From assembly GCF_021233055.1 (NCBI RefSeq), contig NZ_CP089538.1, positions 4,046,501 through 4,110,500 on the forward strand: a stretch of DNA of 64,000 nt, in the 5' to 3' direction. Of this stretch, positions 25,976 to 35,269 are shown piece after piece. The stretch comes from Spirosoma oryzicola (lineage in GTDB: Bacteria; Bacteroidota; Bacteroidia; Cytophagales; Spirosomataceae). Position 1 is the stretch's first letter. The number at the start of each line of letters is the position of its first letter. The position numbers and the translations under genes are program-made. The notes below the pieces were generated by a model. That model was not told where the DNA came from and searched no databases. It saw only the letters and a program-made list of their open reading frames with translations.

Positions 25976-27868
25976 TTAGTAGGCGCGTACGAGTCGGCCT
26001 TCCATAAAATTCACGAATGCTTTGTTTACCACGTTGTTACCACCGGGCGTTGGGTAATTCCCCGTGAAGTACCAATCACCGGAGTGGTTTGGGCAGGCGC
26101 GGTGCAGGTTCTCGACCGTTTGGTACACCACCGCTACTTCGGCTTTCAGATCAGCGGGTGTAACGATCTGCGCCACTTTGCGAGACAGTTCTTCGTGCGT
26201 GAAAGGTTCGAAGATAGCCTTCACATAGTTCTGCTGCGACGCATTGCCCGACTCGATGGCGGCTACACTTTGCGCGTATACTTCGTCCAGGATATAATCC
26301 TGACCCCGTTCGCGGAGAAGTTCGAGTGCCGCCCGGAAGCCAACAAACTCTTTGAACTTCGACATATCGATGCCGTAGCAATCGGGGAAACGAATCTGGG
26401 GAGCCGAGGATACAATAATAATCTTTTTAGGGCCGAGCCGGTCCAGCATCCGAAGGATACTTTTCTCCAGCGTTGTTCCCCGCACAATCGAATCGTCAAC
26501 GACAACTACATTATCGACGCCTTTCCGAATCACTTCGAAGGTAGTATCGTACACATGCGAAACCATATCATCCCGTTGCGAATCGTCGGTGATGAAGGTC
26601 CGCATTTTCACGTCTTTAGAAACAAGCTTTTCGACGCGAGGACGGAAAGAAAGTACCCGGTCGAGTTCTTCCTCGAACAGGATTCCGTCCATAATGGCTT
26701 TCTTCCGCTGTTTGTACAGGTATTCTTCCAAACCTTCAACCATTCCGAAGAAAGCAGTTTCGGCCGTGTTAGGGATGTAGGAGAAGACCGTATTTTCAAG
26801 GTCGTAGTCAATCTCCTCCAAGATCTGCGGAACGAGCAGTTTACCCAATGTTTTGCGCTCGTTGTAGATATCAGGATCAGTAGCACGCGAGAAATAAATC
26901 CGTTCGAAGCTGCATGACCGCTTTTCGATAGGCTTCACGAACTGAAGTTCGTTGTACTCGCCGTACTTGTCAATGATGAGTGCGTGACCGGGCTGCACTT
27001 CCTTGATTTCGCTGTAATCAGCGTTGAAAGCCGTTTTGATGGCGGGTTTCTCCGAAGCCACCACAATCACTTCGTCATCGGCATAATAGTAAGCAGGCCG
27101 GATACCGGCGGGATCGCGGGCAACGAAAGATGCGCCGTAGCCCGTCATACCCACCATCGCATAGCCACCGTCGAAGTCGCGGCAGGAACGATGCAGAACC
27201 CGCTGCATGTCAATGTTATCTTCGATGATATCCGACAAATCGGGATTTTCGTAGATGCCTTTGAATCGGTCAAACACCCGCTGGTTTTCTTCATCGAGGA
27301 AATGCCCGATTTTTTCCATCACCGTGATCGTATCAACCTTATCCTTCGGATGCTGACCCAGCGAAACGAGTTTGTCGAACAGCTTATCGACATTCGTCAT
27401 GTTGAAATTCCCCGCTACGACCAGATTCCGGCTACGCCAGTTACTTTGCCGAAGCATCGGGTGACAGTTCTCAATGTCGTTGGCTCCGTGCGTACCGTAC
27501 CGCAAGTGTCCCATCCAGACCTCACCCGAGAAAGCAACGTTTTCCTGAAGCCATTTGGCGTCTTTTGCCTTGTCGCGGTTGCCTTTGAGGGCTTTACGAA
27601 ATTTCTTATTAACCTTCTCGAAAATGTCCGTTACAGGTCTCTGATCAACGGAACGGTAGCGACTGATGTAGCGGTGACCCGGTGGTACATCGATTTTGAC
27701 GTTGGCGATACCAGCGCCATCCTGGCCCCGGTTAACCTGCTTTTCCATCAGCAGATACAGCTTATTGGCGCCGTAGAGGGCCGTACCGTATTTGTCGATG
27801 TAATACTGATACGGTTTGCGGAGCCGGATAAGCGCAATTCCGCACTCGTGTTTAATAGCGTCACTCAT
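25976..27868 (-). CDS. purF: Amidophosphoribosyltransferase, long Bacteroidota variant
   Basis: A 630-residue PurF homologue. It starts MSDAIKHECGIALIR; the Cys at residue 9 is the glutaminase nucleophile, so an eight-residue propeptide must be removed, as in some other PurF enzymes. MEKQVNRGQDGAGIA and GHLRYGTHG belong to the Ntn glutaminase domain (1 to about 300). The phosphoribosyltransferase domain has VVVVDDSIVRGTT (PRPP loop). It would make phosphoribosylamine, the first step of purine synthesis. It is about 130 residues longer than classical PurF (480-510), with extra segments in the glutaminase domain and a charged C-terminus. A paralogue with a different role is possible. It has its own promoter box at 27972. 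Confidence 0.88.
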   Translation of the reverse strand: MSDAIKHECGIALIRLRKPYQYYIDKYGTALYGANKLYLLMEKQVNRGQDGAGIANVKIDVPPGHRYISRYRSVDQRPVTDIFEKVNKKFRKALKGNRDKAKDAKWLQENVAFSGEVWMGHLRYGTHGANDIENCHPMLRQSNWRSRNLVVAGNFNMTNVDKLFDKLVSLGQHPKDKVDTITVMEKIGHFLDEENQRVFDRFKGIYENPDLSDIIEDNIDMQRVLHRSCRDFDGGYAMVGMTGYGASFVARDPAGIRPAYYYADDEVIVVASEKPAIKTAFNADYSEIKEVQPGHALIIDKYGEYNELQFVKPIEKRSCSFERIYFSRATDPDIYNERKTLGKLLVPQILEEIDYDLENTVFSYIPNTAETAFFGMVEGLEEYLYKQRKKAIMDGILFEEELDRVLSFRPRVEKLVSKDVKMRTFITDDSQRDDMVSHVYDTTFEVIRKGVDNVVVVDDSIVRGTTLEKSILRMLDRLGPKKIIIVSSAPQIRFPDCYGIDMSKFKEFVGFRAALELLRERGQDYILDEVYAQSVAAIESGNASQQNYVKAIFEPFTHEELSRKVAQIVTPADLKAEVAVVYQTVENLHRACPNHSGDWYFTGNYPTPGGNNVVNKAFVNFMEGRLVRAY

Positions 27869-27971
27869 AACAGAGACCGTTGTAACGGCGAAGACCGCCG
27901 TAGCGATTAAGTGTCAAGTTGATGAAAAAGAAACGGACTACCGACTTGTTTCGTTCGGTAACATGACAGAA

Positions 27972-27979
27972 CAAATATA
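27972..27979 (-). promoter_or_regulatory. Promoter -7 box of the purF variant
   Basis: On the minus strand TATATTTG matches TAnnTTTG exactly. It predicts a leader of about 100 bases before the start codon at 27868. The -33 box is weak. Confidence 0.5.
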
Positions 27980-28035
27980 GAAAAAGATGACCGATCCGTT
28001 TTTAGCGGAGCCGGAATCCCCCAAAGAATTTGCGG

Positions 28036-28605
28036 TTACTGAACCTGTCCTTCCACCAAAAACTCATTCTTGTCGAAATAAGGCAGTTTTTGAAACCCAG
28101 AGAGCTTGTAGTGCTGAATGCGCCACTGCTGTTTACCATCCAGACCGCTTTCCAGCAACAAATGCCGCTCCGACGCATACAGCGGGTTGCGCGTTTGCAG
28201 AACCGCTTCAATACGGCGCGGCTGGTGGGTCAGCGAATCCAGCCGAACGTTTAGTGACCGCACCGTCAGTCGCTCTTCCGATTTTTTTAGGGTGTATTGA
28301 TACGTCAGCGAATCGGGCCGCGTGATCTGATAACTGCTACGGAGAGCGGGCTTGTTGATGTCGGCCTGCGTGAACAACTCAAGTTCGCGACTCCAGTTCA
28401 CGTCTTTCGTGTTTTCTGTATCTTGTTTGGCGTTGACCCCTACTAGTTTATGAACAAGCGGTTTTTGGGCGGAGAGGTCGGTGATCTGACGCTTGACAAA
28501 ACCCAACACGTCGTAGTACACATTCGGTTGATTCTGTTGAACGGAGTCGGTGCAACTGCTGGCAAAGAGGATAAGCAGCAGACAGCCAGAGTAAATAAAA
28601 CGCAT
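28036..28605 (-). CDS. Hypothetical lipoprotein
   Basis: A 189-residue lipoprotein with lipobox LFASSC (Cys at residue 18). The mature part has no enzyme motif that I recognise; it contains WSRELELFTQADINKPALR, RPDSLTYQYTLKKSEERLTV and a C-terminal region KLPYFDKNEFLVEGQVQ that looks like alternating beta strands. The size and style match a family of small lipoproteins common in Cytophagales with unknown role. It precedes purF by 167 bases on the same strand, but purF has its own promoter. Confidence 0.75.
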   Translation of the reverse strand: MRFIYSGCLLLILFASSCTDSVQQNQPNVYYDVLGFVKRQITDLSAQKPLVHKLVGVNAKQDTENTKDVNWSRELELFTQADINKPALRSSYQITRPDSLTYQYTLKKSEERLTVRSLNVRLDSLTHQPRRIEAVLQTRNPLYASERHLLLESGLDGKQQWRIQHYKLSGFQKLPYFDKNEFLVEGQVQ

Positions 28606-28822
28606 AAATTGATTCGAAACGGCGCCGGACAGAGCGCGCCTTCTGGTACCACCAACACGTTTTTTTGCAAATCGGTTTGGGTAATCGAATTCTGAACCAA
28701 ATTTGCAGTCATAATGCTTTACTTACAGACGTTGGTTGGCAGCGGTTAGGCGTGGGATTCATTACTTTTACGTCCGATTTCAAACCTATATCATCCAGCA
28801 TCCAGACATAACAATCATTTTC

Positions 28823-30223
28823 ATGGAATACGATGTTATTTTCATTGGTTCGGGACCCGGTGGCTACACCGGAGCCATTCGTTGTGCCCAACTCGGACTC
28901 AAAACAGCCATTATCGAAAAATATCCAACGCTGGGTGGTACTTGCCTGAACGTCGGCTGCATTCCGTCGAAAGCCTTGCTCGACTCATCGGAGCACTACT
29001 ACAACGCGGCTCATACGTTTGCTGAACACGGCATCAAACTGAATGATTTGCAGGTCGATCTGGCGCAGATGATCAAACGCAAGCAGGAAGTTGTTGACCA
29101 GACAACGAAAGGCATTGCGTTCCTGATGAAGAAAAATAAGATCGACGAACTACATGGCGTTGGCTCGTTCGTTGATCCGCACACGATCAAGATTACCAAA
29201 GAGGATGGTTCAGAACAAACCATCACCGGCAAAAATATCGTGATTGCGACGGGTTCTAAACCGATGTCGTTCCCGTCGATGCCGCTGGACAAAAAGCGGG
29301 TCATTACGTCAACGGAAGCGCTGGCTTTATCCGAAATACCCAAGCATTTGATCGTCATTGGTGCGGGTGTAATCGGTGCCGAGCTGGGTTCGGTCTACGC
29401 CCGGATCGGATCGAAAGTATCGTTCGTTGAGTTCGCTGACTCGATGATTCCGACGATGGACAAAACGCTCGGCAAAGAGCTTCAAAAAGTCGTCAAAAAA
29501 CTAGGGGCTGATTTTTATTTCAACCATAAAGTCACGAAGGTTGAAAACAAAGGCGACGAAGTTCTCGTAAGCATCGACACGCCCAAGGGCGAGCAGATAA
29601 CCCTTACGGGCGACTACTGCCTGGTTTCGGTTGGCCGGCGTCCGTACACGGATGGTCTGAACCTGGAAGCCGCCGGTGTTAAAGCCGATGAACGCGGTAA
29701 AGTTGAGGTAGACAAGTACCTGCGCACTAACGTTCCGCATATCTACGCGCTGGGTGACGTAATTCGCGGAGCGATGCTGGCCCACAAAGCCGAAGAAGAA
29801 GGCACGTTCATCGCCGAGGTTATCGTTGGTCAGAAACCGCATATCCACTACCACCTGATTCCGGGCGTGGTGTACACCTGGCCGGAAGTAGCATCGGTTG
29901 GCTACACCGAAGACGAAATCAAGAAAGAAGGTATCCCGTACAAAGTAGGTTCGTTCCCGTTCAAAGCACTGGGCCGGGCGCGGGCGAGCATGGACATCGA
30001 CGGGCTGGTGAAAGTACTGGCGCACAAAGAGACCGACGAGATTCTGGGCGTTCACATGATTGGTGCGCGCGCAGCTGACATGATTGCCGAAGCCGTAACA
30101 GCAATGGAATTCCGGGCCTCCGCCGAAGACGTATCCCGGATGTCGCACGCTCACCCAACCTTCACCGAAGCGTTCAAAGAAGCGTGTCTGGCGGCTACGG
30201 ACAACCGGGCCATCAACATGTAA
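28823..30223 (+). CDS. lpdA: Dihydrolipoyl dehydrogenase
   Basis: A 466-residue flavoprotein with the FAD dinucleotide fold GSGPGGYTGAI at residues 9-19, the redox disulfide GGTCLNVGCIPSK (Cys41, Cys46), NAD fold VIGAGVIGAELGSVYARIG, and the dimer-partner catalytic HAHPTFTEA near the C-terminus. It reoxidises dihydrolipoamide on the E2 subunits of 2-oxo acid dehydrogenases with NAD+. I start at the ATG 28823 because MEYDVIFIGSGPGG is the family N-terminus; the open frame to 28736 is not conserved in style. The sucA and sucB genes for the partner complex lie in the same window (41.7-46.3 kb), but lpdA is a separate unit. Confidence 0.96.
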   Translation: MEYDVIFIGSGPGGYTGAIRCAQLGLKTAIIEKYPTLGGTCLNVGCIPSKALLDSSEHYYNAAHTFAEHGIKLNDLQVDLAQMIKRKQEVVDQTTKGIAFLMKKNKIDELHGVGSFVDPHTIKITKEDGSEQTITGKNIVIATGSKPMSFPSMPLDKKRVITSTEALALSEIPKHLIVIGAGVIGAELGSVYARIGSKVSFVEFADSMIPTMDKTLGKELQKVVKKLGADFYFNHKVTKVENKGDEVLVSIDTPKGEQITLTGDYCLVSVGRRPYTDGLNLEAAGVKADERGKVEVDKYLRTNVPHIYALGDVIRGAMLAHKAEEEGTFIAEVIVGQKPHIHYHLIPGVVYTWPEVASVGYTEDEIKKEGIPYKVGSFPFKALGRARASMDIDGLVKVLAHKETDEILGVHMIGARAADMIAEAVTAMEFRASAEDVSRMSHAHPTFTEAFKEACLAATDNRAINM

Positions 30224-30246
30224 TACTTTAGGACGTAAGGAAACAG

Positions 30247-30276
30247 GCCCGACTGCTGGAAAGCGGTCGGGCTTTT
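30247..30276 (+). terminator. Intrinsic terminator of lpdA
   Basis: GCCCGACTGC, a TGGAAA loop and GCGGTCGGGC followed by TTTT form a stem of ten pairs with one wobble. Confidence 0.88.
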
Positions 30277-30314
30277 CTGTATCTTGCCTACTTAACCAAT
30301 ACAACCGCCCAATC

Positions 30315-31679
30315 ATGAAAAAACTCTTTACCGCTCTTTTGAGCGTATCCATTGCGTGTGCCCACGCCCAGACTACCGACTCGGTTGCGGTCCGGCGGAT
30401 TTATAGCGAAGCCCTTGCCAACGGCAAATCCTACGAGTGGCTGCGCTACCTGACCAAACAGATCGGCCCTCGGCTGAGTGGTTCGGAAGGTGCTCAGAAA
30501 GCCGTGGACTGGACCAAGCAGGTGATGGAGCAACAAGGCTTCGACCGGGTCTTTTTGCAGGACGTGATGGTTCCTCACTGGGTCCGGGGTGACAAAGAAG
30601 AAGCATTTATCAAAAATGGCAAGCAGAAAACTACGGTACCCATAGCAGCGCTGGGCGGTTCGGTAGCCACCGGGCCTAAGGGCGTCGAAGCGGGTGTGAT
30701 TGAAGTCAAAAGCTTTCCGGAACTGCGGGCCATGAGTCCTGACAAAGTGAAAGGAAAAATCGTGTTTTTTAATCGCCCGATGGACCCGACCAAGATAAAC
30801 ACCTTCGAAGCGTACGGCGGAGCGGTCGACCAGCGGGCCAACGGCGCTACGGAAGCCGCTAAACTCGGTGCGGTCGGAGCCATTGTCCGGTCGATGACCA
30901 ACGTTCACGATGATTACCCGCATGTGGGTGGTATGCGCTACGCAACGGGTGTACCCTTAATTCCGACGGCGGCCATCAGCACTAACGGAGCCGACTTACT
31001 CAGCAAGTCACTCGCCGAGAACCCGAATCTGACCTTTTATTTCAAACAAAACTGCGAAACCTTGCCCGATGCGAAATCCTACAACGTCGTCGGTGAACTG
31101 AAAGGCAGCGAGAAACCCGACGAGATTATTGTTGTAGGTGGTCACCTCGACTCCTGGGATCTGGCCGAAGGGGCTCACGACGATGGTGCCGGTTGTGTAC
31201 AGTCGATCGAAGTACTACGAATTTTGAAAACGCTGGGCATCAAACCCAAGCGTACCATTCGGGCGGTGATGTTCATGAACGAAGAAAACGGACTACGCGG
31301 TGGCGTTCAATACGCCGATCTGGCTAAAAAGAACAATGAAAAGCACATTGCCGCTGTCGAGTCAGACAATGGAGGGTTCACACCACGTGGGTTCGGCATC
31401 GTCGGAACACCGGCCCAACGGGAAAAAGTAAATCCCTGGAAACCGTTGCTAGCGCCTTATGGGTTAACCGAAATTGGCGCGGGAAGTGGCGGAGCAGATA
31501 TTGGACCGCTGGCCCAGTTAGGTACGGTGTTGTTTGGTTTCAAACCGGATTCGCAACGGTATTTCGATTATCACCACACCATGGTCGATCGCTTCGAAAC
31601 GGTCAGCCAACGTGAACTCGAGCTTGGTGCGGCATCGATGGCTGCTTTGGTTTACCTGTTAGACCAGCACGGCTTGTAA
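30315..31679 (+). CDS. Secreted M28 family aminopeptidase with PA domain
   Basis: A 454-residue protein with a signal peptide (MKKLFTALLSVSIACAHAQ). A PA-type insertion lies around 130-240 (GKIVFFNRPMDPT, YATGVPLIPTAAIS). The di-zinc peptidase core has GGHLDSWDLAEGAHDDGAG near 275-293 (His and Asp ligands), NEENGLRGG near 320 (general base Glu), VESDNGGF near 351 and DYHHTMVD near 417. It belongs to the glutamate carboxypeptidase II-like or aminopeptidase Y-like branch and should remove N-terminal residues of peptides in the periplasm. It is monocistronic and converges with a beta-barrel gene. Confidence 0.93.
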   Translation: MKKLFTALLSVSIACAHAQTTDSVAVRRIYSEALANGKSYEWLRYLTKQIGPRLSGSEGAQKAVDWTKQVMEQQGFDRVFLQDVMVPHWVRGDKEEAFIKNGKQKTTVPIAALGGSVATGPKGVEAGVIEVKSFPELRAMSPDKVKGKIVFFNRPMDPTKINTFEAYGGAVDQRANGATEAAKLGAVGAIVRSMTNVHDDYPHVGGMRYATGVPLIPTAAISTNGADLLSKSLAENPNLTFYFKQNCETLPDAKSYNVVGELKGSEKPDEIIVVGGHLDSWDLAEGAHDDGAGCVQSIEVLRILKTLGIKPKRTIRAVMFMNEENGLRGGVQYADLAKKNNEKHIAAVESDNGGFTPRGFGIVGTPAQREKVNPWKPLLAPYGLTEIGAGSGGADIGPLAQLGTVLFGFKPDSQRYFDYHHTMVDRFETVSQRELELGAASMAALVYLLDQHGL

Positions 31680-31690
31680 TACTCTTTCAT

Positions 31691-31731
31691 GGTTGCGGGC
31701 TGTTTGACGCTAACACATTCAGCCCGCAACC
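31691..31731. terminator. Hairpin between M28 peptidase and beta-barrel genes
   Basis: GGTTGCGGGCTG and CAGCCCGCAACC, perfectly complementary, enclose a 17-base loop between the convergent genes. The plus-strand side is followed by CACGAAAATCTATTTTTA, so a true U-run is absent and bidirectional termination is only likely. Confidence 0.6.
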
Positions 31732-31745
31732 ACGAAAATCTATTT

Positions 31746-32894
31746 TTAGAAAGCCTCACCGGTAAGGATATAAAAGCCTACTCCCTCCTGCGTAACCCCT
31801 ACGTCGGCACGCAGGTACACGTCTTTCTTTTTAAAGAGCAAATACCGAACTCCGGCCCCACCCGTAGGCAGTAATTTATCGAGTCGGATCTGACCCGGCG
31901 CTGGACCAACCGTACCAACAGCCGCAAAAACAGCCCCACCGAACCGACGACTGAACGGAAACGGCAACCAGCGGTATTCAAGCTGCGTAGCAGCGTAAGC
32001 CTTATCCCGGAAACGACCCGGATAGTATCCTCTCATAATAATCTCACTACCCAGCAGCGCCAGTTGGTTGAACGGCACGGTACCGTTGGCCCACACCCCG
32101 TAAGCCTGCCAGGCCAGCACCTGACCGGGCCGTACGGTTTTAAACAAACGTACGTCCATTGAGAGGTTAGAAAACGACAATGAGCTACCCCGCGAACGGT
32201 TGTAGTTCAGGTATGCCAGTTCGGCAAAAGCTCCGCGTCGGGCGTTTAACACGTTTGGGCGGCTGTCGTAGACGAATCCCACGCCAAAACCCAGATTTGC
32301 GGTTCCTAAACCACCGACGGGTAGTGTATGCGTATTGATTTCCGGCTGGTTGAACTTAACGCTACTTAGACGCTGGTAATCAACCTCAATACCACCAAAC
32401 AAATTAGGAGCAATCCGACGCATGGCCCGCTCTCGTAACTGAATCGAAAAGGCATCGATGGTAGCTGGATGATCGGGTTTGGTGTCGGGGCCAATGCCGT
32501 AGTACAGCAACGGAAAACGTTGAAGCCGCCCCCGCCCCAGAAAGAACCAGCGATCACGGTCTCCGTAGATTGTATGATCGATATTCAGGCCGTACTGCCC
32601 ACGTAGCGTGACAAAACTAAACGCCTGAATTTCGCTCAGTCGGTTGTGCTTTACGTCGTTGTTGGCGTGATACAGGTACAACGCCGACACCCCAATCTCG
32701 ACACTGGTTTCGGGCGCATAACTTATGGTTGGATAAAACGAAACGTGCGGATCAGCCGACGAAGTGGTGTCATTGAAAAACCGATTGAATAACCGCTTAA
32801 CCACAGTTTGAGACCGCGATGGATACGGAATACCGGCTAGTAATGCAGTAAAAAGTAGTAACGTCAACCAATACGTAGCCTGCGATCTGCTCAT
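31746..32894 (-). CDS. BamA/TamA-like (D15) outer-membrane beta-barrel protein
   Basis: A 382-residue barrel from the ATG at 32894 with a signal peptide (SRSQATYWLTLLLFTALLAG), then an unbroken series of beta strands to a C-terminal ILTGEAF that ends with Phe as outer-membrane proteins do. IIMRGYYPGRFRDKAYAATQLEYRW is the conserved L6 loop motif (R-G-Y) of the Omp85 superfamily. There are no POTRA domains, so it is a short D15-type barrel, not the BamA or TamA itself; such proteins are common in Bacteroidota and may secrete or insert a partner. No partner gene is evident next to it. A TTG at 32909 is in frame but unlikely. Confidence 0.85.
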   Translation of the reverse strand: MSRSQATYWLTLLLFTALLAGIPYPSRSQTVVKRLFNRFFNDTTSSADPHVSFYPTISYAPETSVEIGVSALYLYHANNDVKHNRLSEIQAFSFVTLRGQYGLNIDHTIYGDRDRWFFLGRGRLQRFPLLYYGIGPDTKPDHPATIDAFSIQLRERAMRRIAPNLFGGIEVDYQRLSSVKFNQPEINTHTLPVGGLGTANLGFGVGFVYDSRPNVLNARRGAFAELAYLNYNRSRGSSLSFSNLSMDVRLFKTVRPGQVLAWQAYGVWANGTVPFNQLALLGSEIIMRGYYPGRFRDKAYAATQLEYRWLPFPFSRRFGGAVFAAVGTVGPAPGQIRLDKLLPTGGAGVRYLLFKKKDVYLRADVGVTQEGVGFYILTGEAF

Positions 32895-33022
32895 AAGAAT
32901 GACACCCAACCTTACTGAACAGCAAGGCGTTGGTTTCTATCAACCAATTCTAGTATTCTTACTCGCGGGAGGCACCAATAGTTTTTAATTAGTAGAAATT
33001 CATTAAAACGACTACTAGCGAT

Positions 33023-34693
33023 CTACAGATTTTTAGCGATAACTTTTCGTACTTCGCCAAAATCGGCGGGTAAGGGGGCGTTCCGTTTGTTTATTTTACC
33101 GACGCGATTAATCACCGTTGCGGCTAGTTCGCCATCGGGTCGGAGTCGGTCAATGGCGTCGTACAGCTGTGAATCCGTCAGTAACAGGTGATCACCGGAA
33201 AGGTTGTACCGTGTCGCGATCTCCGGCCATAACGACTTATCCGCTCCGCTCATGGGCAGGTAGATCAACGCAAAATCGCGGGAGCTGTAGGCGTTACGAA
33301 GCCGCTGGGCATCGAGCGCAGCCTGCCGACCCGCTTCGTCACCGGGCGAGAAAAGCAGCAGATAAATAACTTTTCCCCGATTGGCATTAACCACCTGATC
33401 GAGCAGATCGGAGCCACTTCTCAAATCGTCACGCGTCGCAAACACACCCGGCGAAATCTCAAGGCTATTGGCGGCTTTTCCCGCTTTGCGTAATGTTTGA
33501 ATGGCCGCCCGGATGCGGGTGCTGTCTTTTACTTCGAGCCGATACAACTCATCGAGCGACTGGATGAGTGTCGGTTCTTTTATCTGCGGGCGAGCGTAAC
33601 TGTACAGGAGCTTCGAGAAATCGATTGTTAGACCGGGCAACGAACTCGCCAGCCAGTAAGCAGCCAGGTAATCGACAGCCGCGCCGTCGTAGAGCCGGAT
33701 ACTGCGCTGAATAAGCGTCTCATAATTTACCAGCCGTTGAAGTGTGTCGGGATTCCGCTTCACCAATCCGTCAAAAAAGCGCAGGTCCGACGCACGCGCT
33801 GAATTACTCAACGCGTAATCATTAAGCCGGAGTCGTTCATCCGCCGTGATGTTTTTGCCGTAGCGTTCGAGCAAAACAGCCAGCGCCCGGACGGTCAACC
33901 CGTTTGAGCGACTGTTACCGGCCTCCGCTGATACCCGTTGGGTAACGTAAGCCGCGAAGCGGTTCATCGCCGATACGCGGGCAGCCGTCAGCAAGCGATC
34001 ATTAGCCGGACGAAGCGAATCGTTCAGGGCTTTGTCCAGCTCTTCATTATCGTAAGTGGCCTTGTCGTACAAAAAAGCCGCTGCGTTGTAGCGGTCCGCC
34101 GACCCGACCCAGCGGGCCAGCAGAGGAAACGGTTTTTCCCGCTGGGCGAAAGCCGAAAGGGGTGCCCGGTAAGCGCTCGTTAGGATTCGATAGGCAGCTT
34201 CATCACCCACGCCATTTATTTTGTCAGAGAGCTTTTTACCATCGGGTTTGTTGGCGTAAGTCGCTTCAAACGCTTTGTAACGGGCAAACTGCTGGTTGAC
34301 CTGCGCATTGACCCCACCGAAGCGAAACGGCACAGCCGCCGTAAACAGCGAATCGGCGTTTAGCTCAATACTCAAATTGCCCGCCGAAGCCAGGAAAGCC
34401 GTCGAAATGCGGCCATAGGTAAAGTACATTTCTTCCTGCGTGTAGATCAGCGGCATCGACACGCGAAACGTACCGTCGATATTCAAGGGTGTTGAACGCA
34501 CCAGTTCGCGACTGGCTTGCAGGATGTTGTTCCGACTAACGGATACCGCTGGCGATTCACGGTACAAGCGAGCCGATAAATTACGGATTCGTCCGGTTAC
34601 AATCACCGAATCCGTTTGTGCAAACGATAAGGCAGGAAGTAGATAACCCGCCGTTATGAGCAGGCCGTAGAGAAGCCAACACGATTTTTTCAT
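33023..34693 (-). CDS. Thioredoxin-fold exported protein, TlpA-like without CxxC
   Basis: The 556-residue protein has a signal peptide (MKKSCWLLYGLLITAGYLLP..) and the layout of Bacteroidota TlpA-type thiol-disulfide proteins: an N-terminal beta domain with VTGRIRN.. and IDGTFRVSMPL (residues 30-130), a long helical middle (150-420) and a C-terminal thioredoxin-like fold. At the place of the usual active site the sequence reads GKVIYLLLFSPGDEAGRQ where family members have a WCxxC motif, and no Cys replaces it. The strand and helix pattern is kept (DFALIYLPMSGAD), so the domain probably no longer does disulfide exchange. Role unknown. Confidence 0.75.
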   Translation of the reverse strand: MKKSCWLLYGLLITAGYLLPALSFAQTDSVIVTGRIRNLSARLYRESPAVSVSRNNILQASRELVRSTPLNIDGTFRVSMPLIYTQEEMYFTYGRISTAFLASAGNLSIELNADSLFTAAVPFRFGGVNAQVNQQFARYKAFEATYANKPDGKKLSDKINGVGDEAAYRILTSAYRAPLSAFAQREKPFPLLARWVGSADRYNAAAFLYDKATYDNEELDKALNDSLRPANDRLLTAARVSAMNRFAAYVTQRVSAEAGNSRSNGLTVRALAVLLERYGKNITADERLRLNDYALSNSARASDLRFFDGLVKRNPDTLQRLVNYETLIQRSIRLYDGAAVDYLAAYWLASSLPGLTIDFSKLLYSYARPQIKEPTLIQSLDELYRLEVKDSTRIRAAIQTLRKAGKAANSLEISPGVFATRDDLRSGSDLLDQVVNANRGKVIYLLLFSPGDEAGRQAALDAQRLRNAYSSRDFALIYLPMSGADKSLWPEIATRYNLSGDHLLLTDSQLYDAIDRLRPDGELAATVINRVGKINKRNAPLPADFGEVRKVIAKNL

Positions 34694-34769
34694 TAGTCAG
34701 TACGAACAAGATAAAGCAATAACGAATTGGCCCGGCAAAAGGTCAACGACTGGCGAAAAATAGCAGGCG

Positions 34770-35261
34770 CTACTTCGTTTTTATACCGTGGTACTGCTCC
34801 TCTTCCTGATAATCGGTGCGGAGCGGATGACCTACCCAATCGGTAGGCAGCAGAATTCGGCGCAGATCAGGATGTCCCTCGAATCGAATACCCACTAAAT
34901 CGAATGCTTCCCGCTCGTGCCAGTCGGCAGTGCGCCAGATCGACACGACGCTCGGCACGGAAGGCAGCTGACTACTCCCCGTATCGCGCGGCACAAAAAC
35001 TTTCAGCATCAGATTGTGCTCGTAGGGTATAGATGTGAGGTTATAAACGACCTCCATCGTGTTGGCTTGCAAGCCGTTGTCGATGCCCGTAACGCAGGCC
35101 AGCAGATCAAAAAAGAGCCGTTCGTCGTCCCGCAGGAACTGGCAGATTGCTACCAGACGGTCAGCCGGAACGGTCAGATAAGGCTGAAGATTTTGGGTAT
35201 TCGCCTGAATGGCGTCACCAAATTCAGCGGTAAGACTATCGGTTATTTCAAGAAAAGTCAT
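34770..35261 (-). CDS. nuoC: NADH-quinone oxidoreductase subunit C
   Basis: A 163-residue protein with the strong C-terminal signature of complex I 30-kDa subunits: WHEREAFDLVGIRFEGHP, DLRRILLPTDWVGHPLRTDY. It is a peripheral part of complex I next to the quinone site. The start at 35261 (MTFLEITDSL) leaves eight bases after the stop of the M1 peptidase; the frame to 35291 would overlap that gene. No other nuo gene is near. It follows the peptidase so closely that both may be co-transcribed; the orphan location is unusual. Confidence 0.9.
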   Translation of the reverse strand: MTFLEITDSLTAEFGDAIQANTQNLQPYLTVPADRLVAICQFLRDDERLFFDLLACVTGIDNGLQANTMEVVYNLTSIPYEHNLMLKVFVPRDTGSSQLPSVPSVVSIWRTADWHEREAFDLVGIRFEGHPDLRRILLPTDWVGHPLRTDYQEEEQYHGIKTK

Positions 35262-35269
35262 GTTCGCTT

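Noticed and set aside
26984..27910. 308-codon open frame antisense to purF
   Set aside because: It lies entirely on the opposite strand of a clear PurF homologue, its translation shows no domain and its composition mirrors the codon use of purF. It is a shadow of a real gene.
31746..32894. Full BamA or TamA
   Set aside because: There are no POTRA domains and the size is less than half of BamA, so only a D15-type barrel can be claimed.
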